From positions 396,501 through 460,500 of the forward strand of contig JAUIRK010001046.1 of the NCBI GenBank assembly GCA_030549495.1: a stretch of 64,000 nt of DNA, read 5' to 3'. The notes beneath the pieces were generated by a model. That model saw nothing but the letters and a program-made list of their open reading frames with translations. It made no database searches and was not told where the DNA came from. This document shows positions 50,401-59,488 of the stretch, one piece after another. This stretch comes from Nectonema munidae (lineage: Eukaryota > Nematomorpha > Nectonematoida > Nectonematidae). The first letter of the stretch is position 1, and the number at the start of each line of letters is the position of its first letter. A program made the translations under genes and the position numbers.

Positions 50401-53067
50401 AAATAATTTTTTGTCGCTACAAAATAATGATATATTCCCTTGTTTCTATGATTTTTGCATTTTGATGTAATTATGATTATCATGTCTATTTTAAATGGCA
50501 TAATAATGAAAAAAAATTTAATGAAGAAGCACCCAACTCGCAGAATATAGCTGAAGTTCGCATTTTTGAGAATCGCTGCGCCAGCTTGCAAAAAAATATT
50601 CGGGTCAAAATAATAGTTGGCTTTATCGAAAGTTAAGGGCCTCTTTATCGGTTTAAATGCCCTTTTTGAAAAAGCCTTTGCTATCAACATATTTTTGTAA
50701 GTTGAAGAATCTTCAATGATTTCTTCTTGTAGTATAAACAAACTGAATCAATTTTTAAATATTCTAATAAATAACAGTTGTGTTGATTAAAAATTTCTGT
50801 TAAAACTCTTTACATGGTAAATAAACAAAAATTTTTAATGGTAAATAGACAATTATCTAGAATCTAGATCACACGTAGATAAATTGCTTTAACCCTTTCG
50901 TGACCAGATAAATCAGATGATAATTATTAAAAAGCAGAAGATTCATAAAAAAACTATTTGAAAAAGCAGACGAAGGTAAAATTGTTTATGTATTATATAT
51001 GATACACTGGTCACGAAAGGGTTAACGTGTTGATTTCTGAATATAAAACTACCACGGGCCATATTTATGTTCACCAAAACTTAGTGGTATCCATCAAAGA
51101 ATAGCGCTTTTTTGATGTAGTAATTTTCATTGGTGAAAAAAACTTATTTTGCAAGAAAAATGTGAACTTCGTGTAATGATTCTGAAGATCCTTCTCATCC
51201 ACTTTAGGAATGATATTAAAATTGGCAAAAAAATAATAACAGGATGAATTTTTGATTAATTTCATCAAATTGGTGATTTGTAATAGGAATAAGTGAAAAC
51301 CCATCTATAAATATACAAAGAAAACCTTTATTTCATGTACAATATATTTACTTCAAAGCTCATTCATTGTAAAATAAAAAAAATCATTGCACAGGAAGGA
51401 TGAAATTCGAAAATAAACCCACGAGCTATAAGTTTAACAACACATACCTCTAGAGCAGTGTTTCCCTAACTTTTTTGAGCCGCGACACACTCTTTACATA
51501 GAAAAATCCCGCGACACACCACCAAGCAAATATTTCAAAAAAAAAACTATTAAATGAAGTATTATAATTAACAGTAACCTTGTAATCCATTAAACATTAA
51601 GATTAAAGTAGCAACAGAAGGAAACTGGGCGAAGAAGCAAGAACAACAATAAAATTTTATTCAGTGTGACAAATGAGCTTGCTTTCGAGAACAAATTAAA
51701 TTCCATTGAGGGTCCAAAGACGACAAGCAAACTCGCATTTCATCATCAATTCCGAGAAGTCTTTCTCGCTTTTTGGATTTGATTTCGGTTAATGCTCAAA
51801 ACCAATTTCCCAAAACCATGAAGACGAAAATGGTAACAAAATTTTGATTGCTTTCAAGCTAATTAATGGAAAAGACTTTTTCACCGTGAGCCATAACTAA
51901 TCTAAGTTCATGTCAGTAAATATTGATTTATAAAATCTGTCATTTCTCAAATCAATTAGTTCTTCCTCTTCTGCAATTGTCAAATTAGATATAATGCTAA
52001 TTGCAAATGGATTAATCACCCATTCATGTTTATCAATATCAAGTAATGGAAAGTAAAATTGAAGTGGCGACTGTAATTCAATGAGTGAATTTAAAATTTC
52101 GGAGCAAATTTTCTTCTTGTAATGAGATTCATTAACAGTTGGGAAGTAATCAAATATTCCTTCTGATACCTTCATCTTCCACAAGGAAACTTTAAAATTT
52201 TAAACACAAGGATTTTTTTTAATTTTTTAAGTAAAATGATAAGAAAAATGAAATGAAAAAAAATAATTTTCTAAAAAAATAAAAAACAGAAAGTTTTCAA
52301 AATTTAATAATTGAACCGCGTTAATCGAAATTGTGCTAAATGAGGGGTAACTGTATCTTTTTATTATTTCTAAAAAATCTCGCGACACACTTGGGAAGTT
52401 TTTGCAACACACAGTTTGGGAAACACTGTTCTAGAGTCTAGATTCTACACATGATACAAAAATTGTGTCAAAAACATATAATTTGGTTCAAGAGATATAA
52501 TTTTGGCATAGTTGCTTGGTATATTTGCCTCAATGCAAAGCAAAAAGATTAAAAAATTTTAAAAGAAAAGTTCAACCAAAATAAAAGTCAGAAGAATTAT
52601 AGGAACTTTGATAAAGAATAAAGTCTTACGAGAAGCATATAGATGTTTATAAACTCGTTGCTTTTATGGTAAATGCCACACTCGTAATAATTCTTGCTCA
52701 GTCTGTAAAGATCTCTAAGCATTTCTTCACTCACACCGTACTCCGTGTTCACCTTATTAAACAAGGTGACTTGATCTTTGCACGTTTCAATTAACTCCTT
52801 AACTTCGTCGTTGTCTGTTTTTTCAAAGAGTTCTTGCGTTTTATCCTTGAGAGAATTCAGATTTTGAATGATCTCTTTTTTGCGTTCAAGACACTCTAAA
52901 AAATTTTTAAAATAAAAAAGAAACGATTTTGAAAGGAATGATTATATACCGGCAGGAACATCAGTATCAGGATAGAGATCGCAAAAATTGTGGATGTAAG
53001 AATCTACCATATCAGTTATTTTGAGCAAATCCAGAAAGGACTTTTTCAGTTCATTTGCATCTTGATC
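35463..53067 (-). CDS. EIF3E: Eukaryotic translation initiation factor 3 subunit e (eIF3e/INT6), N-terminus missing
   Basis: Minus-strand exons are 52950-53067, 52630-52895, 49432-49557, 45879-45988, 44880-44997, 37305-37406, 37130-37239, 35723-35825, 35538-35666 and a short 35463-35477. All junctions are GT-AG and in phase, giving 398 residues; human eIF3e has 445. Diagnostic matches include [96 protein letters not shown] and GHIVMG. The last third is the PCI/winged-helix domain that packs eIF3e into the eIF3 scaffold on the 40S ribosome. The first about 40 residues (normally around FLDRHLVFPLLEFL) must lie in an exon further upstream that I could not find. The last tiny exon (ending TW) is the weakest join. 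Introns are 54-65 bp or kilobases long; intron 5 hosts a hAT plus LINE. Confidence 0.94.
36094..36204. repeat. 111-bp repeat, copy 1
   Basis: It matches 38323-38433 with about one mismatch, from TTTATATTTTATAAAAT to GACGTCGAGAAAAGAA. It lies in an EIF3E intron. The sequence just beyond (to about 36315) ends GACTCCGACTAGGCAACCC, a separate transposon-like tip. Confidence 0.8.
38323..38433. repeat. 111-bp repeat, copy 2
   Basis: Near-identical to 36094-36204. It lies just upstream of the LINE ORF1 and inside the hAT. A 20-bp motif, AAAAGTGATATCTCAGTTTA, also recurs next to both copies (about 36494 and 38290) but on opposite sides of the 111-bp unit. Confidence 0.8.
38650..39762 (+). CDS. LINE ORF1, zinc-knuckle nucleic-acid-binding protein
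   Basis: A 370-residue open frame. Residues 1-60 look helical and may form a coiled coil. An RRM-like middle part follows (about 85-240), containing [19 protein letters not shown] cysteine-rich end carries [14 protein letters not shown] near 265, a CPDM cluster and [16 protein letters not shown] near 310. ORF1 proteins of this type coat LINE RNA and help form the retrotransposition particle. Its intact state suggests a recent insertion. No Kozak evidence beyond ATG after TTTCCTA was noted. Confidence 0.85.
   Translation: MEHIDKLKDLLGKIETLSKKEIKSSLSQIISEFNEKDSLNSKLCDIDNNVKTVLNSLDSIKTFTFPNTDKSLDKCYIFDNKFSNVKSNNKTYSDAVKKSNFLKVKFDNHEDCLEFMKFSDTALSKVKVKNLKTTKNALMFKFSNSTSLENANEHFENKIKEDKTVRITRNPIFNPKIMINNLNSNLKDDEILSLIYDKNEYIRKSRDTGKLFKILFSKINAKTNIKFMVLTVDPEIRSLIKCNSDNLFIGYKCHHVIDFFSFKQCNICCKYGHNSTSCKSSNSPTRKFCSGSHLSSVCPDMSNKDMYKCTNCILKKISCFNHNSFDDICPIRKSQYNFVKNNTNYSYNDYTSNDNILMKFLKIYSTISIN
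39777..42657 (+). pseudogene. LINE ORF2, endonuclease plus reverse transcriptase, frame-broken
   Basis: The endonuclease has NIRSL near 39845, LTEIW near 39930, RGGGVGMYI near 40010, VIYRPPSS near 40137, ILGDFNINF near 40233 and SDHFPC near 40445. The RT has [14 protein letters not shown] and NYRPISILP near 41250-41330, [16 protein letters not shown] near 41517, [15 protein letters not shown] near 41690 and the catalytic YADD near 41787. The C-terminal domain reads NLRNNDN and [17 protein letters not shown] near 42405-42540. Frame changes occur near 40315, 40550, 41095, 41855 and 42165. ORF2 cuts target DNA and primes reverse transcription. Its start overlaps the ORF1 end in another frame. 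Confidence 0.88.
43688..43802. mobile_element. Complete 115-bp TTAA MITE (CCCTTT, GGGACAC type)
   Basis: TTAA bounds both ends, with CCCTTTCAGGCACAATGGG on the left and CTCAAAGGG on the right. ATCGTCTGCTTAAT and AAAGCAGATGATA form the inner inverted boxes. A near-palindrome, GGACACCAATGTCC, lies inside the left tip. The copy at 47971 is its inverse at about 90% identity or more. No coding capacity. It lies in EIF3E intron 5. Confidence 0.8.
46452..46536 (+). other. tRNA-like sequence, possible SINE head
   Basis: GGAGTTCGATTCTGC contains a pol III B-box-like GTTCGATTC. CAAGGTG at the start can pair with TGCCTTG at the end as a 7-bp acceptor-like stem. No good anticodon arm is formed. It is probably a tRNA-derived SINE relic in an EIF3E intron rather than a tRNA gene. 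Confidence 0.3.
47971..48075. mobile_element. TTAA MITE, inverse of the 43688 copy, damaged right tip
   Basis: It starts TTAA-CCCTTTGAGGCATGGG and continues with ATCGTCTGCTTTATTTCTC, AAGCAGACGAT and CACTGGTGTCCCATTGTG. Read in reverse it aligns to the 43688 element along its length. The right TTAA and GGG are lost. Confidence 0.7.
48479..48610. mobile_element. Degenerate GTCTGC-box MITE
   Basis: The inner part has TTTTTATATAATCAAAGCAGAC and GAGACACTGGTGTTCCATTG, like the 47971 copy. The right end reaches TTAA; the left tip (CTAACTCTTTG) is degraded. A more decayed relative with CGTCTGCTTATTT lies just upstream near 48280-48395. Confidence 0.45.
49679..49967. mobile_element. 289-bp palindromic TTAA MITE
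   Basis: The outer ends TTAACGTGTTAAC and, read inward from the right, TTAACTGGTTAAC continue into AACGAACTGAGTCGACAATT and AACGAACTGAGCCGACAATT. Each arm then has a GTCTGCNTTTAT box and TCTTTTGCTTTACATTAGAT or its complement. The arm core matches the 6527 and 62167 elements, so this looks like two such units in inverted arrangement. It lies in EIF3E intron 2. Confidence 0.7.
49985..50160 (+). other. tRNA-derived SINE-like sequence
   Basis: GGGTTCAATCC is a strong pol III B box, preceded about 40 bp upstream by an A-box-like GTAAAGTTGGTTAGA, the order in a tRNA. The anticodon stem does not pair well. A non-tRNA body follows (CGGCGCAATTGTGCC). It is more likely a SINE than a working tRNA. Confidence 0.4.
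50889..51025. mobile_element. Complete 137-bp TTAA MITE with perfect 15-bp TIRs
   Basis: TTAA flanks perfect inverted repeats CCCTTTCGTGACCAG and CTGGTCACGAAAGGG. GCAGAAGA and GCAGACGA boxes lie inside. It is the cleanest case in the window of the piggyBac-like target and tip arrangement. It lies in EIF3E intron 2. Confidence 0.85.
51456..52428 (-). mobile_element. hAT element with ZBED5/FAM200-like transposase fragment
   Basis: The 8-bp flanks CTCTAGAG and TTCTAGAG differ at one base. The tips are CAGTGTTTCCCTAACTTTTT and, inward from the right, CAGTGTTTCCCAAACTGTG, each followed by GCGACACAC-type motifs. The minus strand (51897-52184) is open for 95 codons with [15 protein letters not shown] and [16 protein letters not shown], the block found in FAM200/ZBED5-like hAT proteins. 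The DNA-binding and dimerisation parts are absent, so it is an internally deleted copy. It lies in EIF3E intron 2. Confidence 0.88.
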
Positions 53068-53259
53068 CTTAAAATGGCAAAACTTTTTTAGTTAAAAAAT
53101 TGTAAACTATTTAGGAATTGATAAGCTAAAAATAAAAGAGAAAAGGCAAATCAAAATTTCGCCTGTAAAGTAACGCCATTGAAGACAGAAAAAAAGTTAC
53201 GCGAAAATAAATTAGCACTAATGTAAAGAAAATTATTTGAAGGAGTTTGATTTGGGAGA

Positions 53260-53397
53260 TTAAACCATTAAGTCCCAATGTTCCCATTTGGGAACATAAG
53301 TAATTTCATCGTCGTCTGCTGTTTTCAATGACTTTGAATATAAATCGTCTGCGTTTTTTTAAATATCGCCTGATTTCTATGGTACTTAATGGGTTAA
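53260..53397. mobile_element. 138-bp TTAA MITE with GTTCCCA palindrome
   Basis: The left end is TTAAACCATTAAGT and the right end, inward, TTAACCCATTAAGTACC. GTTCCCATTTGGGAAC is a 7-bp-arm palindrome at 53280-53295. Two CGTCTGC boxes follow (about 53314 and 53346). It lies upstream of the first recognised EIF3E exon. Confidence 0.7.
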
Positions 53398-53989
53398 GGG
53401 GGAATTATGTTTCTTAAATAAAATGCAAAGAATAGGACAGTTACTTATTGCAGGGTCGAATCATTTTTAGGGCCTCAGTATAATTGAAGAAATTTATTTA
53501 AATTTTTTTGAATTTATTTTCCCTACGAAATACACTATAAACTAACATTTTGATAAACATAGAGCATTTAATTTTTTGATTTGGACAAATTATCACTTTA
53601 AAAATAAGAATTTTTAAAGTAAAATATAAGGTTATATTTTAAGGACTTAAGGTATAGAAGTCTAGTGATATATACAGAGTTGTCGAGTCGGAAAAATATT
53701 CTACGAATCCAACTCCACTTATTTATAATTTTTTGACTCCGAATCTACCTATTTGTAATTTTGCGACTACAACTTCGTCCAAGTCAAGTCAGCATGACAA
53801 TAGTTTTGCGTGACATGAGACATGATCCAACAAACATTAGGCCATAAATTTAAAAACTTGCTACTCAAGTACAATTGTAGATATCGCACTAATTGAGCTA
53901 AATACCAGTTGAAACCTCGTAAAAAAAATTTTAGATTATGTTTCTTTTCTTTTCCTTAACAGAAAATAAAAGTATAGTCACACTGCTTA

Positions 53990-54059
53990 TAGCATCGGGT
54001 CCGCGGCCTTTTAACATCTCGGAAAGGGGTCGCACATGCGTAAACGTTGGAAAACACTG
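53990..54059. mobile_element. Isolated hAT-like right terminus
   Basis: The sequence ends ...GGAAAACACTG at 54059; read inward it is CAGTGTTTTCCAACGTTTAC, then GTGCGACCCC. This is a typical hAT tip. No partner left end was found within the window. Confidence 0.35.
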
Positions 54060-54535
54060 ATTTATAACTTATGTTAAAAATGTTACGACATTTCAAGATT
54101 GTTTATGAATGCTGAGTTTGATGGTTATTGAAAGATGCTTTATGTTGCAAAGCAAAATGTTTGATCTATTTTCTTCAACATAGTTTATTAAAATATTTTA
54201 TTGGTTTCTATTAGTTTAGTGTCTTTCTTAGATTAAAAGATTTCAAATTATTGTCTATAATCTTTTTATTTAAGCCAAAATAGGATTCAAAAACTTTTTT
54301 CAAAAGTATTTGGTTTAATTTTTTTTCCAAAAACTTTCTACTCATAAACTGAGTGTTGTTCTTTTACAAGGTATTTGTGTAATAAAAAAGTTCATTTTTC
54401 AATTTTATTGAATTTTTAAATGATAATTTTTTATGTTGGGTTTTTGGGAGAATGTCTATGAATTTATTATTTAATCTAGCAATTATGAATAAAACTATTT
54501 TTAAAATCGGATTTGAAGTCGAAGACTTCCATTGG

Positions 54536-54607
54536 AATGGAATCTAGTTAAAAAAGCTTTTCCAACCGCTTAATACGGGCTGTGCACACACTGAAAAATA
54601 GATTAGA
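54536..54607. repeat. 72-bp dispersed repeat, copy 1
   Basis: AATGGAATCTAGTTA, AAAGCTTTTCCAACC, TTAATACGGG and CACTGAAAAATA recur in the same order and orientation at 61741-61813. Confidence 0.6.
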
Positions 54608-55689
54608 GAACAATTAATTCTATTCTAATATTAATTCTTCTTAATATCTACGATTACGACTCCACAAAACTGGATATATATTCAGAACACTTGAATTGAA
54701 AGGAGCGAACGTCCCTGATCTTATTTCAGAAAAAAAGTGGAATAAAAACGTCTTTTTGTATCTACTACCCCTACGATTTCACCAAATCGAGTTTGAAACA
54801 AATAGAACTATACTTGTTATATTCTATTTCTTTTAAAAATGTGAAAAAATTTAGAGTGTTTAGACCCACCTATTTAGAGGATATTGGGATTAAGAGCCGG
54901 ATATTTTCCCTCTGACTCAACAACCCTGGCTACAATTTAGGGCATCTAATCCAAAAATATGAGCAAATGTAAGCCATCACAAATATTTTGCCTATCTGCT
55001 AAAATTATGTTATGATAATAAAAAATCTTATTTTTTGGTTTGAATGTAAATAAATGTTTTTAATATACTTGATTGCTTCCATCCTAAAAGTTTTAAGAAA
55101 CAAAATATAACGCAATTAAAAAAAATAAACGGAAAAAAGAAATAGTTAAAATTTAAAATCTCCACATATGTAGATAGTTGGTTAAAATACGATTAGAATT
55201 TTGTTGATTGTTTAAGGATGAATAAAAAATTATTAAAATATGAACAAAAAAGTTTAATGGTATATTCTAATAGAAGGATTAAGATAGGCATCAAGAGACA
55301 ACCTTACTAACGCGTATAACAATCTAAATATCGATATAACAAACGCATTAATGAAGGTCTTTAATGGTTTTGGGATCAGTGTGACACAATTATGATAAAA
55401 AAAAATGAAAATTGTCTACTTTAAATATATAATACAAATAAAATTTAAAAATAGATTAATATACTTTATTTTGTAGTAAAAAATCTGTCATTGATATAAA
55501 GAGATGAATATCTAAATATTTTGCAATTTTAGGAGTCAAATCATAGGCAGACATTTTAAGGTTAAAAGAAAATTGTAACTAAATAAAATAATTTGCAATT
55601 GAATATTTTTATAGATCCATTTAAATATAGTAGCTTTCTGAAATTAATTTAAATTTGAATTATTTTTTTAGTTTTTTTACGTATTTTTT

Positions 55690-56695
55690 ACGACCTGAAT
55701 CGAGTGATTGGTATACTATACTTTACTAAAAATATTTTTCCTTTGAATATTAAACTTATGCTTTATAAACAATTGTTCATTTCTTATATAAACTATAGCA
55801 TTATAAACTGGTATCCAAAAGGTAAAAAACGAATACAAATTCTTCAAAAAAGGGCTATCAGAGTGATTTTTAATTTGAAAAAGAATGAGCACACATCGGA
55901 AATCTTTATTCAAAATAATATTCTGTGCATTGAAGAGATTTTCAAACAAAGGATCGGTGTATTCCTCTATAAGTACTTCAACGGTCATTTACAAAATGTG
56001 TTTGGGCAAATGATAAGATATAATGAAAATCCGAAATATATCACTAGGAATTCCAATAAACCCCTTAAAGTTTCATACAGACTTAAAAGTTCAGATATCT
56101 CACTTGTAAAAAAAGTAAATGAGTTTTATATTGAAAATTTACAACTTTTCGATCATATATCTATATCTTTGCTTACATTCAAAAAGAGAATAAAATATCA
56201 TCTTTTAAGTTCGCGTTTAAACTAGTTCATAATTTAAATTCAAATTTTTAGCATGTGAAACTTTAAGCTTACCTGTTTGTTACGAAATTGTTATTATCTA
56301 CAAATAACTAATCGGGAAAATCTGAGTAACGGCCATTTTGGCAATTGATTTATCCCATAACGATGATCTTGTACAATATTTGAATGTTCATATTATGAAT
56401 ATACATGCACTCATTTTATTTAATTATGATTCTTTTGAACTTTTTCATATCAATAAATTTTTTTTTCTCTCTCTCTCTCTATTGCATCTTCCATATTGTA
56501 ATTTCTTTAATACTTTAGTAATTTCGGTAAATTTCTTCATAATTTTCCTTAATTATTTTTAAATTAATTTATTGAATTTTATACTTTTATTACTTTATAT
56601 ATTTTATAACATTTTTTGATGTAAAATGCCATACAATACAAAAGCTTAGGTTTTTGATTAATAAAATAAATTGATTGATTAATTGATAAGTATAT
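55690..56695 (+). mobile_element. 5'-truncated LINE, C-terminal domain and 3' end
   Basis: An open stretch of 173 codons (55704-56225) has FISYINYSIINWYPKGKK, LQKRAIRVIFNLKKNEHTS, a YKYFNGHL block and KYITRNSNKPLKVSYRLKS. This is the RT-distal C-terminal domain of CR1/Jockey-group LINEs. The 3' end has a TTGATTGATTAATTGAT-type repeat tail near 56670-56695. Truncation at the 5' side is the usual LINE outcome. This copy differs from the 38640 element in its C-terminal sequence. Confidence 0.8.
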
Positions 56696-56699
56696 AAAT

Positions 56700-56830
56700 G
56701 ATAAATCAATAAAGAATCGAACTCCGGACGATTGAACTACACCCTACGCTTTAACTCAGTGTATCATCTATCAGAGGTCTGGCAAGACCTCCGGGGAGAC
56801 AACTCGCAAAACTTGCCAGCCTTATTATAT
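56700..56830 (-). other. tRNA-derived SINE-like sequence
   Basis: On the minus strand ACTGAGTTAAAGCG resembles an A box and GGAGTTCGATTC a B box, 38 bp apart. The sequence follows directly on the LINE tail. A hairpin AGGTCTTGCCAGACCT precedes it. It is probably a SINE relic; no clean cloverleaf forms. Confidence 0.35.
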
Positions 56831-57013
56831 ATTTAAATGTGTAAATCGTAAAATGCTTAAAAAATATACTTAAAATAAAAATTTTCAAAAAATATTTTAC
56901 ATACATATTGAAAGCCACATTTCAAAAATTCTACCTAAAAGTTCAAAAAATTTAACTTTGAAATTGCAGTTTTATTTCATAAAAACTATATGATTGGTTG
57001 AAATGTTTATGTA

Positions 57014-57018
<5 letters not shown>

Positions 57019-57052
<34 letters not shown>
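57019..57052. repeat. AAT trinucleotide microsatellite
   Basis: About ten AAT units, followed by ACTACC/ACTACT variants. Confidence 0.85.
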
Positions 57053-57338
57053 ACCAATACTACTTTTTGAAAATTTTTACTTGTTTGATTTGAAGAAAGA
57101 ATTAAACTGTTTTTCAATATTTCTTTTTCATGATATATATATCATTAGAAAGCTTATCGTTTGCTACATACTCTAGAATAATTTATTTTTGCAAAAGTTT
57201 TAAAAAATTTTAATAAATGGACATTACTTCAAAAAATTTTGTCTAAATTTTTGAAAAAATTACGGACCACCTTTTTGTTTAAGCATAATGTGTCTTTTTT
57301 TTTAAAAAAATTAAATGAAAATGGTATCATTGGAAAGG

Positions 57339-58026
57339 TATACTCTTTGTGGTTAACATAGGCTAGGTTATACAAATAAATATAGTTTTATTTTTCCAAA
57401 ATCTGCTTTTATGTGAGGTCAGTCAAGTTTTATCTAGTTTCAAAAAATACCAATAATAATTAACGTTCTTAATTTAGAAAATATTTTTTCAATATTTTAT
57501 ATTCACAAAAGTAAAATATGATTTTTCACATTTTAAAATTTCATAGTTAAAGAAAACTGTCGAAAATTAATATATATTTTTTACTTTTTATGGGTCAGTA
57601 GTATAGGTCAGTATAATGTTTTTCTAATAAATTTTAAATTATTTTTGAAGTGAAAAATGTTGATCGAATGTACAAGATTTGAAGCTATACTCTTTGTGGG
57701 TAAAATACGCTAGGTTTTACAAATAAATATATTTTTATTTTTTCAAAATCCGCTTTTATGTGAGGTCAGTCAACTTTTATCTAGTTTCAAAAAATACCAA
57801 TAATTAACGTGATGAGTTTATATATTATTTCTTCAAAATTTTATATTTACAAAGGTAGAATATGGGTTTTAACATTTTAAAATGTCATAGTTAAATAAAA
57901 CTGTCGAAAATTAATATATATTTTTTACTTTTTATGGGTCAGTAGAGGTCAGTATAATATTTTTCTAATAAATTTCAAAATTTTTTTCAAGTGAAAAATG
58001 TCGATGAAATGTAAGAGTTTTGTTTG
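57339..58026. repeat. Two tandem units of about 347 bp
   Basis: Both begin TATACTCTTTGTGG and share GTGAGGTCAGTCAA, AACTGTCGAAAATTAATATA and GGGTCAGTA at matching spacing (starts 57339 and 57686). A partial third copy (GTCAGTATAATATT to GATCGAATGTACAAG) lies near 58920-58995. Confidence 0.8.
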
Positions 58027-58034
58027 ATAATCGA

Positions 58035-58520
58035 AGTCTACTTTTATTTAGTTTAGATACAACCTTTCTAATTTTTAACGAAGGGCATTCGTTAAAAATT
58101 ATACCGACAGGGTGCGAAGAATAAATCACATTATTGATTGATTTTAGAGCATAATTATGCGAAGAAAGATTAACACATGTTGCATTACGCGTTTGTGAGC
58201 GCCGTGAATTCTTATCTCACATACGCTTCACCACATCTTTAGCACGCGTGTGTGGTTTTGTCGATTGAATGTACGAATTTTGTTGGATAATCGTAGTCTA
58301 CTTTTATTTAGTTTAGATACAACCTTTCTAATTTTTAACGAAGGGCATTCGTTATATTTATACCGACAGTGTGCGAAGAATAAATCACATTATTGATTGA
58401 TTTTAGAGCATAACTATGCGAAGAAAGATTAACACATGTTGCATTACGCGTTTGTGAGCGCAGTGAATTCTTATCTCACATACGCTTCATCACATCTTTA
58501 GCACGCGTGTGTGGTTTATT
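58035..58520. repeat. Two tandem units of about 260 bp
   Basis: Units start at AGTCTACTTTTATTTAG (58035 and 58295) and share GAAGGGCATTCGTTA, TTGCATTACGCGTTTGTGAG and TAGCACGCGTGTGTGG, nearly identical. They are more GC-rich than their surroundings (ACGCG, GAGCGC). No coding content was found. Confidence 0.85.
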
Positions 58521-59488
58521 TTATCGGGCTAGTGTACGCTTAGTTTATTTGTAGTGTTCCTAGCTTAAATCTTAGTCAAATATTAAAACGCTTATAACTT
58601 CACATTTCTCAACAAAATGCATCATGCGATATACCAAATTAAAGCATTTTTTATGGGCTTTCAGAATACATTACTTATATCATAAGTACTTAAGAAATAC
58701 CATTTTACTGTTTTTATTTTCCATGGGCTTCGCAGATAAGGGATGCATTTTAAACTAAAGCTTCTTTCATTAGGACAAATTTTTGCCTATATTATGTGAC
58801 AATTTCCAGCCCAATTATAAAGCGACTCTACTCTCAGAATCTAAATTTATTTGTAGATTTTTATAAAATAGTATTAGTTTTTCCTTTTTTTTTATAAATT
58901 AACCTTCGTTTTTTTTATTGGTCAGTATAATATTTATCTAATAAATTTAAAATTATTTTTGAAGTGAAAAATGTAGATCGAATGTACAAGTTTTGTTGGA
59001 TAATCGTAGTCCACTATTTATTTTTAGATTTTTATAAAATCATTTTAGTTTTCGGTTTTTTATAAATTAACATTAGTTTTTTACTTCTTTTGATTTAATC
59101 ATCCAAAATTTAAGTGCGGGTTTGATTTACACTTTGATTCGAAAAAAATATGTTTTGGATAATATTATTTTTATTATTGTTTACTTCATATAAATTTCTA
59201 AAGAGAAGATAAATAGATCAAAATATGTGTTTTAATCAATTTTTCTCAAAAAGTATTGAAGCTATGAAGTAGCAAAATATGAACAGAAAGTTTGATATTT
59301 TTTGATTTTTTAAAGAATATTTTTCGATTCTTTGATCACAGAATTTTATTTTGATTATTTGACAAATATAATATTTAAAATCGTGCAAATTGCAAAGTAT
59401 AGGTATTTTAAACAAAACAGTAATATATTTGAAGAAATATTTTTTCAGTATAAAGAGTTTAGAAAACTCTTCTCTAATATGTAATGAT

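Larger units (their letters stand above)
53675..54928. mobile_element. Possible TIR element with GTTGNCGAGTC tips
   Basis: The left tip CAGAGTTGTCGAGTCGGAA and right tip, inward, CAGGGTTGTTGAGTCAGAG match at 14 of 19 bases. A similar tip (GACTCCGACTAGGCAACCC) ends near 36315. No target duplication is visible and the interior holds unrelated repeats, so the pairing is tentative. Confidence 0.35.

Noticed and set aside
50394-50741. 115-codon minus-strand open frame in EIF3E intron 2
   Set aside because: No recognised motif, hydrophobic low-complexity end, lies within an intron and fits chance in AT-rich DNA.
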